This document shows, in pieces, positions 29,497 to 42,599 of a stretch of DNA of 64,000 bases. The number at the start of each line of letters is the position of its first letter. The first letter of the stretch is position 1. The notes under the pieces are model-generated. The model was not told where the DNA came from. It was given only the letters and a program-made list of their open reading frames with translations, and ran no database searches. The position numbers were made by a program, and so were the translations under genes. Origin of the DNA: Cladocopium goreaui (lineage: Eukaryota; Sar; Dinophyceae; Suessiales; Symbiodiniaceae); contig CAMXCT020006495.1 of NCBI GenBank assembly GCA_947184155.2, positions 316,920 to 380,919 of the forward strand, given 5' to 3'.

Positions 29497-29918
29497 CAGG
29501 GTCTTTGATGTGGGTGACAACGCCTTTTGTTGAGTTGGCGCACCGAGTTGCTCATTTGATTGCTTTTTCTTTTCATACTTGTATGTTTGCTGCGAAACGG
29601 AAGAAGGACACCGCCATTTGGACGTCTGTACCTCAGTTGAAACAATACTTGGAGAGAAAGTGCGATGGTAGCCACCCACATTTGCCGTGGGGCAGAACTG
29701 CTTCCGGCTTTGCTACAGCTGAAGAATGTGCGTACAATGACAATTTATTATGTGCAGCTTGGGCAGGAGCCATAGCCGATTTTGCAGCTACACACAATTT
29801 TGTTCCTCTGCCCGGCACTGTGGATCAACTTCAGCCGCAGTTTTCAGGCACTTCGTACCTGAACAAAGCCATTTTGGGTTGCTTGCCCAGAGGGTGGCTG
29901 AGCAAAAAGCATCACTGA
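29497..29918 (+). pseudogene. Methyltransferase-like ORF, 3' half
   Basis: Resumes straight after the right inverted repeat: AGSLMWVTTPFVELAHRVAH, then FHTCMFAAKRKKDTAIWTSV, a conserved HPHLPWG, and TAEECAYNDNLLCAAWAGAI, ending TGA 29918. In family members the motif VI-like ENP is followed by a short Ser/Trp stretch and then exactly this kind of 'F-SC-YGG-RKK' block, so the piece fits the left half at 16853-17298. Interrupted, hence a pseudogene in this copy. Confidence 0.7.
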
Positions 29919-30345
29919 TGCTGCCAAGCTCAGATGGCAGAGCCTCCAATCTGAGAAGGCCAAGATTGCTGAGCAACAAGAAAAGGCTAAGGCAAAGCTC
30001 TCTAAGCTCAAGGACATCACCTCAGTTGCCTACATGACTGCTCAGGAGCAGCTGGACAAGAACTCAGCGAGGTTCACCTGGAAAAACTTCTCTGAGGCAT
30101 CAGTTCACAAGGCCAAGCTCCATCAAGCTCCTGCAGCCTCAGGTACCGCTTGCACTCAGAGGCTGCCAAGGTCAAGAAGTTGCCCTTTCTCAGCACAGGG
30201 CCTGGGGATCTGGAGCAACTGCTCAAGTCAGCCACCTGACTATCTCAGCAAGCTCAGCTTCAGCACCTATTTCTTCGAGCTCAGCTGCACCTACCTCATC
30301 AACATCAGCTGGAACTGCCTGAAGCTCTACTGAGACTGAGTGATT
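29919..30345 (+). pseudogene. Lys-rich coiled-coil coding remnant
   Basis: A frame from about 29920 reads AAKLRWQSLQSEKAKIAEQQ, KLSKLKDITSVAYMTAQEQL and RFTWKNFSEASVHKAKLH. Near 30145 the sense continues in another register: RLHSEAAKVKKLPFLSTGPG, then DLEQLLKSAT and a stop. A single frame slip would join them. It does not look like a continuation of the methyltransferase-like protein and may come from another element truncated here. Function not recognised. Confidence 0.4.
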
Positions 30346-30469
30346 TGCAGCTTTGCACTGAGCAAGGCTCAGTGCTCTTCACCTTCGTTCTGAGCTATTT
30401 TTCTCATGATTTTTAAAGCTTGCATCAGCATCGGCTATCAAATCCAGAGGCAATGCCAAAAAAGTTCAT

Positions 30470-31450
30470 CAGCTTGCATGTGCTGCATGTGGAGGAATTT
30501 CAAACAAATGTTTGGGTGCTGTTTTGTAATTAATGGATATTAATGGAGTTTTAGTAAGGCATCTTGAAATGAAAGTAAAACAGAGAAAAGTAATCATTAG
30601 CAAAGGAAAGGAACAGTAAAGGAGAGAAGGATTTTGGATTTTGCTTACTTCAAAAAAAAAGCTTGACGCAATATTGGGCCCCCACAACAAACATACTAAT
30701 TGAGGATCAGGGTTGCTCATGGACTACCCCCTTGAAAAATTGTTTGAGTGCTGTTTTTTTTTATTGGGTTTTGATCAGGCGTCCTATATTTTGGAAATTA
30801 GACAGTTTGAGAATTCCAAAATAATGGCGCTAAGAAAGTAAAAAAGAGAAAAGTATTACAAAGGAAAGGAAAAGGAAAGGAGAGAATAATTTTGGATTTT
30901 TCACTTCAAAAAAAAGCTTGACGCAATAGTGGGCCCCCACAACAAGCACACTATTGAGGATCAGGGTTGCTCATGGACTACCCCCTTGAAAAATTGTTTG
31001 GGTGCTTTTTTTAATTTGGTTTTAATAAGGCATCCTATATGTTGGAAATTAGACAATTTGAGAATTCCAAAAGAATGGAGCTAAGAAAGTAAAAAGGAGA
31101 AAAGTATTAGCAAAGGAAAGGAAAAGGAAAGGAGATAATGATTTCGGATTTTTCGCTTCAAAAAAAGCTTGACGCGATAGTGGGCCTCCACAACAAACAT
31201 ACTATTGAGGATCAGGGTTGCTCATGGACTACCCCCTTGAAAAATTGTTTGAGTGCTTTTTTTTATTGGGTTTTGATAAGGCATCCTATATTTTGGAAAT
31301 TAGACAATTTGAGAATTCCAAAAGAATGGAGCTAAGAAAGTAAAAAACAGAAAAGTATTTGCAAAGGAAAGGAAAAGGAAAGGAGAGAATGATTTTGGAT
31401 TTTTCACTTCCAAAAAAAGCTTGACATATTAGTGGACCCCGACAACAAAC
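30470..31450. repeat. Satellite family A, ~250-bp units
   Basis: Four units spaced about 250 bp (cttgacgcaatagtgggcc at about 30662, 30917, 31168, 31421). Each has gaggatcagggttgctcatg, ccttgaaaaattgtttg, ttggaaattagac and a purine-rich aaaggaaaggaaaaggaaag tract. More units of the same type occur in linkers and at 42600-43330. Non-coding. Confidence 0.9.
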
Positions 31451-31459
31451 ATACTAATG

Positions 31460-34400
31460 TTGTCGACTGATTAGTGTGAGGGCCCCCCCCCCTCCCCCCC
31501 AAACAATTTTAGTCTACTGAATAACCGACATTTTTGTTTGCGCCCCCCCCAAACATTCATATTATTGAATAACTGAGCCACCCATGAGGTATCACCTTGA
31601 AAAATTGTCTGGGTGTTGATTTTTAATAAGGGATTAATAAGGCATATAAAAGCTTTAACACAAATATGGCTTTCTAAAGTAAATGGACCAGCTTTACTCA
31701 AAGAAAGGTGGAGAAAGGGTTTTTGATTTTTTTCAACCCCAAAAGTTGTTGGGCACAATAGAGTACCACCCAAACATTCATATTTTGGAGTACCTGGGCC
31801 ACTCATGGGGTATCACCTTAAAAAATTGTCTGGGTGCTGTTTTTAATAAGGGTTTAATTATTAATAAGGCATCTAATTATTTGGAAAATCTTGCATTTTA
31901 AAGCTTTAACACAAATATGGCTTTCTAAAGTAAATGGACCAGCTTTACTCAAAGAAAGGTGGAGAAAGGGTTTTTGATTTTTTCAACCCCAAAAGTTGTT
32001 GGGCACAATAGAGTACCACCCAAACATTCATATTTTGGAGTACCTGGGCCACTCATGGGGTATCACCTTAAAAAATTGTCTGGGTGCTGTTTTTAATAAG
32101 GGTTTAATTATTAATAAGGCATCTAATTATTTGGAAAATCTTGCATTTTAAAGCTTTAACACAAATATGGCTTTCTAAAGTAAATGGACCAGCTTTACTC
32201 AAAGAAAGGTGGAGAAAGGGTTTTTGATTTTTTGGCAGCCCCAAAAGTTGTTTGGCACAATAGAGTACCACCCAAACATTTATATTTTGGAGTACCTGGG
32301 CCACTCATGGGGTATCACCTTGAAAAATTGTCTGGGTGTTGATTTTTAATAAGGGATTAATAAGGCATATAAAAGCTTTAACACAAATATGGCTTTCTAA
32401 AGTAAATGGGCCAGCTTTACTCAAAGAAAGGTGGAGAAAGGTGTTTTTTTTTCAACCCCAAAAGTTGCTTGGCACAATGGAGTACCACCCAAGCATTCAT
32501 ATTATTGAGTAACTGAGCCACCCATGAGGTATCACCTTGAAAAATTGTCTGGGTGTTGATTTTTAATAAGGGTTTAATTAATAAGGCATCGATTTTTTTT
32601 TGGAAAGCCTTGCATTTTAAAGCTTTAACACAAATATGGCTTTCTAAAGTAAATGGACCAGCTTTACTCAAAGAAAGGTGGAGAAAGGGTTTTTGATATT
32701 TTGGCAGCCCCAAAAGTTGTTTGGCACAATAGAGTACCACCCAAACATTCATATTATTGAGTAACTGAGCCACTCATGAGGTATCACCTTGAAAAATTGT
32801 CTGGATGTTGATTTTTAGTTAGGGTTTAATTAATAAGGCATCTAATTATTTGGAAAGCCTTGCATTTTAAAGCTTTAACACAAATATGGCTTTCTAAAGT
32901 GAATGGACCAGCTTTACTCAAAGAAAGGTGGAGAAAGGGTTTTTGATTTTTTCAACCCCAAAAGTTGTTGGGCACAATAGAGCACCACCCAAACATTCAT
33001 ATTTTGGAGTACCTGGGCCACTCATGGGGTATCACCTTAAAAAATTGTCTGGGTGCTGTTTTTAATAAGGGTTTAATTATATAATAAGGCATCTAATTAT
33101 TTGGAAAATCTTGCATTTTAAAGCTTTAACACAAATATGGCTTTCTAAAGTAAATGGACCAGCTTTACTCAAAGAAAGGTGGAGAAAGGGTTTTTGATAT
33201 TTTGGCAGCCCCAAAAGTTGTTTGGCACAATAGAGTACCACCCAAACATTCATATTATTGAGTAACTGAGCCACTCATGAGGTATCACCTTGAAAAATTG
33301 TCTGGATGTTGATTTTTAGTTAGGGTTTAATTAATAAGGCATCTAATTATTTGGAAAGCCTTGCATTTTAAAGCTTTAACACAAATATGGCTTTCTAAAG
33401 TAAATGGACCAGCTTTACTCAAAGAAAGGTGGAGAAAGGGTTTTTGATTTTTTTCAACCCCAAAAGTTGTTGGGCACAATAGAGTACCACCCAAACATTC
33501 ATATTTTGGAGTACCTGGGCCACTCATGGGGTATCACCTTAAAAAATTGTCTGGTGCTGTTTTTATTAAGGGTTTTTATTAATAAGGCATCTAATTATTT
33601 GGAAAATCTTGCATTTTAAAGCTTTAACACAAATATGGCTTTCTAAAGTAAATGGACCAGCTTTACTCAAAGAAAGGTGGAGAAAGGGTTTTTGATTTTT
33701 TGGCAGCCCCAAAAGTTGTTTGGCACAATAGAGTACCACCCAAACATTTATATTTTGGAGTACCTGGGCCACTCATGGGGTATCACCTTGAAAAATTGTC
33801 TGGGTGTTGATTTTTAATAAGGGATTAATAAGGCATATAAAAGCTTTAACACAAATATGGCTTTCTAAAGTAAATGGGCCAGCTTTACTCAAAGAAAGGT
33901 GGAGAAAGGTGTTTTTTTTTCAACCCCAAAAGTTGCTTGGCACAATGGAGTACCACCCAAGCATTCATATTATTGAGTAACTGAGCCACCCATGAGGTAT
34001 CACCTTGAAAAATTGTCTGGGTGTTGATTTTTAATAAGGGTTTAATTAATAAGGCATCGATTTTTTTTTGGAAAGCCTTGCATTTTAAAGCTTTAACACA
34101 AATATGGCTTTCTAAAGTAAATGGACCAGCTTTACTCAAAGAAAGGTGGAGAAAGGGTTTTTGATTTTTTTCAACCCCAAAAGTTGTTTGGCACAATAGA
34201 GTACCACCCAAACATTCATATTATTGAGTAACTGAGCCACTCATGAGGTATCACCTTGAAAAATTGTCTGGATGTTGATTTTTAATAAGGGTTTAATTAA
34301 TAAGGGATCTAATTATTTGGAAAACCTCGCATTTTAAAGCTTTAATTTTAAAAAAAATGAAAAAATGAAAAACATTTTTAATTATATAATCAAAAAATCA

Positions 34401-37400
34401 AAAATAGGAAAAAACAAAAGTGAATCAAAAAAAACTACAAAAACTGAAAAAACACTTGCCACAATAGAGGCCCCCCCCCCCAAACATCATGGAACTGAAT
34501 AAGGAGGAAAAAAAATTGCCACAATAGAGTACCATGCTACTAATCGGGTGCCAACATTATTGAGGATCAGGGCTGCTCATGGACTACCCCCTTGAAAAAT
34601 TGTTTGAGTGCTTTTTTTACCTGGGTTTTGATAAGGCATCCTATATTTTGGAAATTAGACAGTTTGAGAATCCAAAAGAATGGAGCTAAGAAAGTAAAAA
34701 GAGAAAAGTATTACAAAGGAAAGGAAAAGGAAAGGAGAGAATAATTTGGATTTTTCACTTCCAAAAAAAGCTTGACATATTAGTGGACCCCGACAACAAA
34801 CATACTAATGTTGTCGACTGATTAGTGTGAGGGCCCCCCACCCTGCCCCCCAAACAATTTTAGTCTACTGAATAACCGACATTTTTGTTTGCGCCCCCCC
34901 CAACATGTTTTTTGAATATTTATTTTTATAAAGTTGATTTCAATTTACTTTCAATTGGAATCAATTTACTTTCAATTGATTTCCATTTACTTTCAACCCC
35001 AAAAGTTGTTTGGCACAATAGAGTACCACCCAAACATTCATATTATTGAGTAACTGAGCCACTCATGAGGTATCACCTTGAAAAATTGTCTGGATGTTGA
35101 TTTTTAGTTAGGGTTTAATTAATAAGGCATCTAATTATTTGGAAAGCCTTGCATTTTAAAGCTTTAACACAAATATGGCTTTCTAAAGTGAATGGACCAG
35201 CTTTACTCAAAGAAAGGTGGAGAAAGGGTTTTTGATTTTTTTCAACCCCAAAAGTTGTTGGGCACAATAGAGCACCACCCAAACATTCATATTTTGGAGT
35301 ACCTGGGCCACTCATGGGGTATCACCTTAAAAAATTGTCTGGGTGCTGTTTTTAATAAGGGTTTAATTATATAATAAGGCATCTAATTATTTGGAAAATC
35401 TTGCATTTTAAAGCTTTAACACAAATATGGCTTTCTAAAGTAAATGGACCAGCTTTACTCAAAGAAAGGTGGAGAAAGGGTTTTTGATTTTTTTCAACCC
35501 CAAAAGTTGTTGGGCACAATAGAGTACCACCCAAACATTTATATTTTGGAGTACCTGGGCCACTCATGGGGTATCACCTTAAAAAATTGTCTGGGTGCTG
35601 CGTTTAATAGGGGTTTATTAATAAGGCATCTAATTAGAATCTAATTACTTGGAAAATCTTGCATTTTAAAGCTTTAACACAAATATGGCTTTCTAAAGTA
35701 AATGGACCAGCCTTACTCAAAGAAAGGTGGAGAAAGGGTTTTTGATTTTTTGGCAGCCCCAAAAGTTGTTTGGCACAATAGAGTACCACCCAAACATTCA
35801 TATTATTGAGTAACTGAGCCACTCATGAGGTATCACCTTGAAAAATTGTCTGGGTGCTGTTTGTAAATACGGGATTAATAAGGCATATAAAAGCTTTAAC
35901 ACAAATATGGCTTTCTAAAGTAAATGGACCAGCTTTACTCAAAGAAAGGTGGAGAAAGGGTTTTTTTTGTTTTTTTTCAACCCCAAAAGTTGCTTGGCAC
36001 AATAGAGTACCACCCAAACATTCATATTATTGAGTAACTGAGCCACCCATGAGGTATCACCTTGAAAAATTGTCTGGGTGTTGATTTTTAATAAGGGTTT
36101 AATAAGGCATCTAATTATTTGGAAAACCTTGCATTTCAAAGCTTTAACACAAATATGGCTTTCTAAAGTAAATGGACCAGCTTTACTCAAAGAAAGGTGG
36201 AGAAAGGGTTTTGATATTTTGGCAGCCCCAAAAGTTGTTTGGCACAATAGAGTACCACCCAAACATTCATATTATTGAGTAACTGAGCCACTCATGGGGT
36301 ATCACCTTTGAAAAATTGTCTGGATGTTGATTTTTAATAAGGGTTTAATTAATAAGGCATCTAATTATTTGGAAAGCCTTGCATTTTAAAGCTTTAACAC
36401 AAATATGGCTTTCTAAAGTAAATGGACCAGCTTTACTCAAAGAAAGGTGGAGAAATCACCCCCAAAAGTTGTTTGGCACAATGTACCACCCAAACATTCA
36501 TATTATTGAGTAACTGAGCCACTCATGAGGTATCACCTTGAAAAATTGTCTGGAAAAGGGTTTAATTAATAAGGCATCTAATTATTTTTGCATTTTAAAG
36601 CTTTAACACAAATATGGCTTTCTAAAGTAAATGGACCAGCTTTACTCAAAGAAAGGTGGAGAAATGGTTTTTGATTTTTTTCAGCCCCAAAAGTTGCTTG
36701 GCACAATAGAGTACCACCCAAGCATTCATATTATTGAGTAACTGAGCCACCCATGAGGTATCACCTTGAAAAATTGTCTGGGTGTTGGTTTTTAATAAGG
36801 GTTTAATTAATAAGGCATCTAATTATTTGGAAAGCCTTGCATTTTAAAGCTTTAACACAAATATGGCTTTCTAAAGTAAATGGACCAGCCTTACTCAAAG
36901 AAAGGTGGAGAAAGGGTTTTGATATTTTGGCAGCCCCAAAAGTTGTTTGGCACAATAGAGTACCACCCAAACATTCATATTATTGAGTAACTGAGCCACT
37001 CATGGGGTATCACCTTTGAAAAATTGTCTGGATGTTGATTTTTAATAAGGGTTTAATTAATAAGGCATCTAATTATTTGGAAAGCCTTGCATTTTAAAGC
37101 TTTAACACAAATATGGCTTTCTAAAGTAAATGGGCCAGCTTTACTCAAAGAAAGGTGGAGAAATGGTTTTTGATTTTTTTCAACCCCAAAAGTTGTTTGG
37201 CACAATAGAGTACCACCCAAACATTCATATTATTGAGTAACTGAGCCACTCATGAGGTATCACCTTGAAAAATTGTCTGGATGTTGATTTTTAATAAGGG
37301 TTTAATTAATAAGGGATCTAATTATTTGGAAAACCTCGCATTTTAAAGCTTTAATTTTAAAAAAATGAAAAAATGAAAAACATTTTTAATTATATAATCA

Positions 37401-40400
37401 AAAAATCAAAAATAGGAAAAAACAAAAGTGAATCAAAAAAACTACAAAAACTGAAAAAAAACTTGCCACAATAGAGGCCCCCCCCCCCAAACATCATGGA
37501 ACTGAATAAGGAGGAAAAAAAATTGCCACAATAGAGTACCATGCTACTAATCGGGTGCCAACATTATTGAGGATCAGGGCTGCTCATGGACTACCCCCTT
37601 GAAAAATTGTTTGAGTGCTGTTTTTTACCTGGGTTTTGATAAGGCATCCTATATTTTGGAAATTAGACAGTTTGAGAATCCAAAAGAATGGAGCTAAGAA
37701 AGTAAAAAGAGAAAAGTATTACAAAGGAAAGGAAAAGGAAAGGAGAGAATAATTTGGATTTTTCACTTCCAAAAAAAGCTTGACATATTAGTGGACCCCG
37801 ACAACAAACATACTAATGTTGTCGACTGATTAGTGTGAGGGCCCCCCACCCTGCCCCCCAAACAATTTTAGTCTACTGAATAACCGACATTTTTGTTTGC
37901 GCCCCCCCCAACATGTTTTTTGAATATTTATTTTTATAAAGTTGATTTCAATTTACTTTCAATTGGAATCAATTTACTTTCAATTGATTTCCATTTACTT
38001 TCAACCCCAAAAGTTGTTTGGCACAATAGAGTACCACCCAAACATTCATATTATTGAGTAACTGAGCCACTCATGAGGTATCACCTTGAAAAATTGTCAG
38101 GATGTTGATTTTTAGTTAGGGTTTAATTAATAAGGCATCTAATTATTTGGAAAGCCTTGCATTTTAAAGCTTTAACACAAATATGGCTTTCTAAAGTAAA
38201 TGGACCAGCTTTACTCAAAGAAAGGTGGAGAAAGGGTTTTTGATTTTTTTCAACCCCAAAAGTTGTTGGGCACAATAGAGTACCACCCAAACATTTATAT
38301 TTTGGAGTACCTGGGCCACTCATGGGGTATCACCTTAAAAAATTGTCTGGGTGCTGCGTTTATTAGGGGTTTATTAATAAGGCATCTAATTAGAATCTAA
38401 TTATTTGGAAAATCTTGCATTTTAAAGCTTTAACACAAATATGGCTTTCTAAAGTAAATGGACCAGCTTTACTCAAAGAAAGGTGGAGAAAGGGTTTTTG
38501 ATTTTTTGGCAGCCCCAAAAGTTGTTTGGCACAATAGAGTACCACCCAAACATTCATATTATTGAGTAACTGAGCCACTCATGAGGTATCACCTTGAAAA
38601 ATTGTCTGGGTGCTGTTTGTAAATACGGGATTAATAAGGCATATAAAAGCTTTAACACAAATATGGCTTTCTAAAGTAAATGGACCAGCTTTACTCAAAG
38701 AAAGGTGGAGAAAGGGTTTTTTTTGTTTTTTTTCAACCCCAAAAGTTGCTTGGCACAATAGAGTACCACCCAAACATTCATATTATTGAGTAACTGAGCC
38801 ACCCATGAGGTATCACCTTGAAAAATTGTCTGGGTGTTGATTTTTAATAAGGGTTTAATAAGGCATCTAATTATTTGGACAACCTTGCATTTCAAAGCTT
38901 TAACACAAATATGGCTTTCTAAAGTAAATGGACCAGCTTTACTCAAAGAAAGGTGGAGAAAGGGTTTTGATATTTTGGCAGCCCCAAAAGTTGTTTGGCA
39001 CAATAGAGTACCACCCAAACATTCATATTATTGAGTAACTGAGCCACTCATGAGGTATCACCTTGAAAAATTGTCTGGATGTTGATTTTTAATAAGGGTT
39101 TAATTAATAAGGCATCTAATTATTTGGAAAGCCTTGCATTTTAAAGCTTTAACACAAATATGGCTTTCTAAAGTAAATGGACCAGCTTCACTCAAAGAAA
39201 GGTGGAGAAATGGTTTTTGATTTGTTTCACCCCCAAAAGTTGTTTGGCACAATAGAGTACCACCCAAACATTCATATTATTGAGTAACTGAGCCACTCAT
39301 GAGGTATCACCTTGAAAAATTGTCTGGGTGTTGATTTTTAATAAGGGTTTAATTAATAAGGCATCTAATTATTTGGAAAGCCTTGCATTTTAAAGCTTTA
39401 ACACAAATATGGCTTTCTAAAGTAAATGGACCAGCTTTACTCAAAGAAAGGTGGAGAAATGGTTTTTGATTTTTTTCAACCCCAAAAGTTGCTTGGCACA
39501 ATAGAGTACCACCCAAGCATTCATATTATTGAGTAACTGAGCCACCCATGAGGTATCACCTTGAAAAATTGTCTGGGTGTTGGTTTTTAATAAGGGTTTA
39601 ATTAATAAGGCATCTAATTATTTGGAAAGCCTTGCATTTTAAAGCTTTAACACAAATATGGCTTTCTAAAGTAAATGGACCAGCCTTACTCAAAGAAAGG
39701 TGGAGAAAGGGTTTTGATATTTTGGCAGCCCCAAAAGTTGTTTGGCACAATAGAGTACCACCCAAACATTCATATTATTGAGTAACTGAGCCACTCATGA
39801 GGTATCACCTTTGAAAAATTGTCTGGATGTTGATTTTTGAGGGTTTAATTAATAAGGCATCTAATTATTTGGAAAGCCTTGCATTTTAAAGCTTTAACAC
39901 AAATATGGCTTTCTAAAGTAAATGGACCAGCTTTACTCAAAGAAAGGTGGAGAAATGGTTTTTGATTTTTTTCAACCCCAAAAGTTGTTTGGCACAATAG
40001 AGTACCACCCAAACATTCATATTATTGAGTAACTGAGCCACTCATGAGGTATCACCTTGAAAAATTGTCTGGATGTTGATTTTTAATAAGGGTTTAATTA
40101 ATAAGGGATCTAATTATTTGGAAAACCTCGCATTTTAAAGCTTTAATTTTAAAAAAATGAAAAAATGAAAAACATTTTTAATTATATAATCAAAAAATCA
40201 AAAATAGGAAAAAACAAAAGTGAATCAAAAAAAACTACAAAAACTGAAAAAAAACTTGCCACAATAGAGGCCCCCCCCCCCAAACATCATGGAACTGAAT
40301 AAGGAGGAAAAAAAATTGCCACAATAGAGTACCATGCTACTAATCGGGTGCCAACATTATTGAGGATCAGGGCTGCTCATGGACTACCCCCTTGAAAAAT

Positions 40401-42170
40401 TGTTTGAGTGCTGTTTTTTACCTGGGTTTTGATAAGGCATCCTATATTTTGGAAATTAGACAGTTTGAGAATTCCAAAAGAATGGGGCTAAGAAAGTAAA
40501 AAGAGAAAAGTATTACAAAGGAAAGGAAAAGGAAAGGAGAGAATAATTTGGATTTTTCACTTCCAAAAAAAGCTTGACATATTAGTGGACCCCGACAACA
40601 AACATACTAATGTTGTCGACTGATTAGTGTGAGGGCCCCCCCCTCCCCCCCAAACAATTTTAGTCTACTGAATAACCGACATTTTTGTTTGCGCCCCCCC
40701 AACATTTTTTTTGAATATTTATTTTTATAAAATTGATTTCAATTTACTTTCAATTGGAATCAATTTACTTTCAGTTGATTTCCATTTACTTTCAACCCCA
40801 AAAGTTGTTTGGCACAATAGAGTACCACCCAAACATTCATATTATTGAGTAACTGAGCCACTCATGAGGTATCACCTTGAAAAATTGTCTGGATGTTGAT
40901 TTTTAATAAGGGTTTAATTAATAAGGCATCTAATTATTTGGAAAGCCTTGCATTTTAAAGCTTTAACACAAATATGGCTTTCTAAAGTAAATGGACCAGC
41001 TTTACTCAAAGAAAGGTGGAGAAAGGGTTTTTGATTTTTTTCAACCCCAAAAGTTGTTGGGCACAATAGAGTACCACCCAAACATTCATATTTTGGAGTA
41101 CCTGGGCCACTCATGAGGTATCACGTTAAAAAATTGTCTGGGTGCTGCTTTTAATAAGGGTTTATTAATAAGGCATCTAATTATTTGGAAAATCTTGCCT
41201 TTTAAAGCTTTAACACAAATATGGCTTTCTAAAGTAAATGGACCAGCTTTACTCAAAGAAAGGTGGAGAAAGGGTTTTTGATTTTTTGGCAGCCCCAAAA
41301 GTTGTTTGGCACAATAGAGTACCACCCAAACATTCATATTATTGAGTAACTGAGCCACTCATGAGGTATCACCTTGAAAAATTGTCTGGGTGCTGTTTGT
41401 AAATAAGGGATTAATAAGGCATATAAAAGCTTTAACACAAATATGGCTTTCTAAAGTAAATGGACCAGCTTTACTCAAAGAAAGGTGGAGAAAGTGTTTT
41501 TGTTTTTTTTTCAACCCCAAAAGTTGCTTGGCACAATAGAGTACCACCCAAACATTCATATTATTGAGTAACTGAGCCACCCATGAGGTATCACCTTGAA
41601 AAATTGTCTGGGTGTTGATTTTTAATAAGGGTTTAATAAGGCATCTAATTATTTGGAAAACCTTGCATTTCAAAGCTTTAACACAAATATGGCTTTCTAA
41701 AGTAAATGGACCAGCTTTACTCAAAGAAAGGTGGAGAAAGGGTTTTGATATTTTGGCAGCCCCAAAAGTTGTTTGGCACAATAGAGTACCACCCAAACAT
41801 TCATATTATTGAGTAACTGAGCCACTCATGGGGTATCACCTTTGAAAAATTGTCTGGATGTTGATTTTTAATAAGGGTTTAATTAATAAGGCATCTAATT
41901 ATTTGGAAAGCCTTGCATTTTAAAGATTTAACACAAATATGGCTTTCTAAAGTAAATGGACCAGCTTTACTCAAAGAAAGGTGGAGAAATGGTTTATGAT
42001 TTTTTTCACCCCCAAAAGTTGTTTGGCACAATAGAGTACCACCCAAACATTCATATTATTGAGTAACTGAGCCACTCATGAGGTATCACCTTGAAAAATT
42101 GTCTGGATGTTGATTTTTAATAAGGGTTTAATTAATAAGGCATCTAATTATTTGGAAAACTTCGCATTTT
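31460..42170. repeat. Satellite family B, ~250-bp units in higher-order blocks
   Basis: Some forty units with core ctttaacacaaatatggctt and gtaaatggaccagctttact, then caaccccaaaagttg, gagtaccacccaaacattc and ccttgaaaaattgtctgg. Unit spacing measured from the first dozen is mainly 245-255 bp, with occasional 215-225-bp short variants. Blocks of units end in a conserved linker (34.33, 37.33, 40.13, 42.17 kb), giving higher-order periods of about 3.0, 2.8 and 2.0 kb. Family B shares the order 'ctcatg ... ccttgaaaaattgt ... ttttaataagg ... ttggaaa' with family A, so they descend from one ancestor. The recurrent minus-strand frames (for example 41359-41796) are repeat artefacts. Confidence 0.9.
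34330..34990. repeat. Higher-order linker (one of four copies)
   Basis: An A-rich tract (aaaaaaatgaaaaaatgaaa), a C11-12 tract (gaggcccccccc), one family A-like unit, a second poly-C block (gggccccccacc) and a run of caatttactttcaattg. The same composite returns at about 37330-38000, 40130-40790 and, shortened, 42170-42600. Confidence 0.85.
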
Positions 42171-42599
42171 AAAGCTTTAATTTTTTAAAAAAATGAAAAA
42201 ATGAAAAACTTTTTTAATTATATAATCAAAAAATCAAAAATAGGGGAAAAAAAAAGAGTGAATCAAAAAAAACTACAAAAACTGAAAAAAACTTGCCACA
42301 ATAGAGGCCCCCCCCCAAACATCATGGAACTGAATAAGAAGGAAAAAAAATTGCCACAATAGAGTACCATGCTACTAATCGGGTGCCAACATTATTGAGG
42401 ATCAGGGCCGCTCATGGACTACCCCCTTGAAAAATTGTTTGAGTGCTGTTTTTTAACTGGGTTTTGATAAGGCATCCTATATTTTGGAAATTAGGCAGTT
42501 TGAGAATTCCAAAAGAATGGAGCTAAGAAAGTAAAAAAGAGAAAAGTATTACAAAGGAAAGGAAAAGGAAAGGAGAGAATAGTTTGGATTTTTCACTTC

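Noticed and set aside
16853-30345. Reverse transcriptase or RNase H next to the recombinase and Gag-like genes
   Set aside because: Looked for the (Y/F)xDD-type signature in the plus-strand frames and did not find it. Not claimed.
31471-41796. Recurrent minus-strand frames of 60-145 codons in the satellite
   Set aside because: Each copy follows the satellite unit exactly, including its decay. Length varies with unit indels and nothing suggests selection.
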